NCBI RefSeq assembly: GCF_028288465.1
Contig: NZ_JAQBNR010000050.1
Location: 62,001 to 126,000 of the forward strand
DNA: 64,000 bases
Direction of reading: 5' to 3'
Source: Ferruginibacter sp.
GTDB lineage: Bacteria > Bacteroidota > Bacteroidia > Chitinophagales > Chitinophagaceae
The notes under the pieces were generated by a model that did no database searches, was not told the origin of the DNA, and was given only the letters and a program-made list of their open reading frames with translations. Positions within the stretch are counted from its first letter, which is position 1, and every line of letters starts with the position of its first letter. This document shows positions 62,496 through 64,000 of this stretch, piece by piece. A program made the position numbers and the translations under genes.

Positions 62496-63719
62496 TTAAT
62501 TCGCCGTCTTTACGTACCAACGGTTAACGGTATTGTATTTTCCTTCAATAACAATTTTATAAAAATCGGCGGGCATGCGGCTGATGTTGATGGTGGCGTG
62601 CCGTTGGGTTACGGGCACTTCTGCCAGTAACTGGTAAGCATCCTGGCCTCCGTCTTTAAAATGATTGGTAGTACTGATCCAGATTTTTGCCGTGCCTCCG
62701 GTATCAAATACCTGCCAGCTGATGTCCATTTTGTTTTGAAAGTAATTCAATTGCGGCAGCGCTACAGATACTTTGCCAAGCAGGGAGATGCCATCTACTT
62801 CCCGTTGAATGCTGCCCGGAATTTTTACTTTTAAAAAATCGGCCAGTGCCGGCATAATATCTACAATACCGGGATTGCTTACCTGTGCATAATTGTTAAA
62901 GCGTTTGTTGCTAACCATCCAGGTGGTGCGTTGCCTTGGTGTCTGTCCCCCATGGTTGTGGCCGCTGATTTCCTCCCGGCCATGATCGGTGGTAATGATG
63001 ATGAGCCAGTCTTCATGAAAATGTTGTTGCCTGTATTGAATGGCTTGCCAGATTTTAGCTACCTGTTTATCGAGCTTTTCGATGGCGTCCAGCTGTTGCG
63101 GACTATCGCCATACATATGCCCCATATCATCCGTGTATTCAAGATACACCCAGGAAAGGTCGGGTGCGTTTTGTTGTATGGATTGCGCTGCGGCTGCGGC
63201 TACTTTTTCATCAATGTTGTGCAGGTAGGCAGATTTATCATCATGCGGAAAATGAATGGTGTCGAGTTCAAATCCGTCTGCAACATAATCCACTTTTACG
63301 TTGCCTGTTGCCGCCATGCCTTCACCGACCAGCTTTGTCCGGTTATCCAGCCAGGTGCTGTACACACCAATTTTTTTGGCAGGATATTGCGCTTTGAACA
63401 AAGTAAAAATAGTTGGGTAGTGGTAGTTGGGCTCTTTAATGTCATTGTCCCACACATTATGTTTATTGACCCAGGTGCCGGTAAGCAAGCTGTTGTAGCC
63501 AACAGCAGATATCGTGGGGGTTTGGCTGTAGGTGTCTTTATCGCCGCCTACATGCGCCCTCGTGTACGTGCCTGCCTTCGCAATGCGTTGTATGTTCGGT
63601 GCAGCAGCATTTTCAATTACATCGGCAGGTATGCCGTCTGCAATTATAAATACAGCTTTTTTCTGAGCGGCACTGTGGCCCGCAATCACAATAAAAAGAA
63701 ACGTGATCAATTTTTTCAT
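62496..63719 (-). CDS. Secreted alkaline phosphatase-superfamily phosphodiesterase
   Basis: This 407-residue exported enzyme has a signal peptide (about 1-19, ending SAAQ). The metal-binding Asp28 lies in AVFIIADGI, and the nucleophile is a serine or threonine in QTPTISAVGYNSLLTG (66-81). Further metal ligands lie in EYTDDMGHMYG and ITTDHGREEISGHNHGG. This matches the nucleotide pyrophosphatase/phosphodiesterase branch of the superfamily. The C-terminal 90 residues are a separate beta-rich domain (MDISWQVFDTGGTAKIWIST). It probably releases phosphate from nucleotides or phosphodiesters in the periplasm. The start is ATG 63719. Confidence 0.82.
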   Translation of the reverse strand: MKKLITFLFIVIAGHSAAQKKAVFIIADGIPADVIENAAAPNIQRIAKAGTYTRAHVGGDKDTYSQTPTISAVGYNSLLTGTWVNKHNVWDNDIKEPNYHYPTIFTLFKAQYPAKKIGVYSTWLDNRTKLVGEGMAATGNVKVDYVADGFELDTIHFPHDDKSAYLHNIDEKVAAAAAQSIQQNAPDLSWVYLEYTDDMGHMYGDSPQQLDAIEKLDKQVAKIWQAIQYRQQHFHEDWLIIITTDHGREEISGHNHGGQTPRQRTTWMVSNKRFNNYAQVSNPGIVDIMPALADFLKVKIPGSIQREVDGISLLGKVSVALPQLNYFQNKMDISWQVFDTGGTAKIWISTTNHFKDGGQDAYQLLAEVPVTQRHATINISRMPADFYKIVIEGKYNTVNRWYVKTAN

Positions 63720-63925
63720 ATCCTGTTTGTGAGCAAATTTAAGCAGGGCGTTGTTCAAAAAAATTATTTGTCTGCAGACTAAAATCAAGTCGCATTACAA
63801 TTAATAATTGTTGTTGAATGATCTATTTTACCTGCCATATGGAGCGGGGTTGGGATGGGCTTTAACTTACAAGCCTTATCTTTAAAGCAGTTTACATTTC
63901 AAGTTTCAAAAACACAACTGCTATA

Positions 63926-64000
63926 ATGAAATCTGCCTTGTTCAACAATACGCTGATGTTGCTTTTTTTGCTTGTAATAACCGGCAGCGCAGCCGCACAA
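63926..64000 (+). CDS. Start of a secreted protein (runs off the window)
   Basis: Only 25 codons are visible: ATG 63926 followed by a typical signal peptide (LMLLFLLVITGSAAAQ) with a cleavage site after AAAQ or just before it. The mature protein lies beyond the window, so nothing about its function can be said. It is divergent from the phosphodiesterase gene. Confidence 0.7.
   Translation, partial: MKSALFNNTLMLLFLLVITGSAAAQ

Noticed and set aside
62931..63782. Plus-strand frame of 283 codons opposite the phosphodiesterase gene.
   Set aside because: The minus strand carries the metal-ligand motifs of the alkaline phosphatase superfamily and a signal peptide; the plus frame is a shadow.
1..64000. 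tRNA and rRNA genes.
   Set aside because: No cloverleaf with a TTCGA-type T loop and acceptor pairing, and no rRNA stretch, was recognised in the gaps; a short tRNA could still be missed without a covariance search.

Overview
The window looks like chromosome of an aerobic Bacteroidota, most likely a Chitinophagaceae-type soil or freshwater bacterium. The signs are moderate GC, few recognisable Shine-Dalgarno sites, a TonB-dependent receptor with a carboxypeptidase-like N-terminal domain, a decayed type IX secretion (gliding-associated, CHU_C-type) sorting domain, many signal-peptide enzymes and lipoproteins, TrpB2, a GH95 fucosidase, a GH9 enzyme, GH116 and a GOB-like B3 metallo-beta-lactamase. 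The placement rests on protein families only; no rRNA or tRNA gene was seen.

Layout. 1-2.7 kb is an amino-sugar locus: the start of nagB (leaving the window on the minus strand), a LacI-family regulator and a NahK-like sugar 1-kinase, with an identical 14-base LacI-type operator in front of both transcription units. 2.7-10.7 kb holds a dicarboxylate symporter, a saccharopine dehydrogenase-like reductase, a three-gene acyl-CoA carboxylase operon (BCCP, biotin carboxylase, carboxyltransferase), an HD-domain protein and an exported lipoprotein methyltransferase. 11.2-16.7 kb carries a TonB receptor, a rhomboid protease, a secreted esterase and an unknown secreted protein. 16.7-20.7 kb holds a large protein joining a glycosidase-like barrel to a formylglycine-enzyme-like domain. 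It is bracketed by two related 400-550 base intergenic elements that look like minus-strand non-coding RNAs ending in intrinsic terminators. 20.8-31.5 kb is mixed: serine hydrolase, WYL regulator with DinB protein, a zinc-protease-like lipoprotein, sialate O-acetylesterase, PurT, NhaD and a PAS histidine kinase.

31.5-38.3 kb is the accessory and decaying part. It has a T9SS-tail pseudogene with two stop codons, TrpB2, a glycosyltransferase scrap, a PIG-L deacetylase pseudogene with two frameshifts, an AAA/DUF234 ATPase bracketed by near-identical long palindromes, an exported AAA-like protein without a P-loop, and a second lipoprotein methyltransferase.

38.6-64 kb is mostly secreted or envelope enzymes. 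They include GH95, a YVTN beta-propeller, an exported PPC/DUF296 protein, two alpha/beta hydrolases, pirin, an NTF2-like lipoprotein, an F420-reductase-like oxidoreductase and a Crp/Fnr regulator (a plausible detoxification cluster). After these come a BamA-like barrel, GH116, a SlyD-like isomerase, an exported DinB protein, a B3 beta-lactamase, dienelactone hydrolase, a GH9-polysaccharide deacetylase fusion and an alkaline-phosphatase-superfamily enzyme. A palindromic element of about 150 bases occurs twice in opposite orientation (49.0 and 56.6 kb), and a REP-like cluster lies at 50.7 kb. The glycan enzymes are scattered singly, with no SusC/SusD pair, so this is not a classical polysaccharide utilisation locus.
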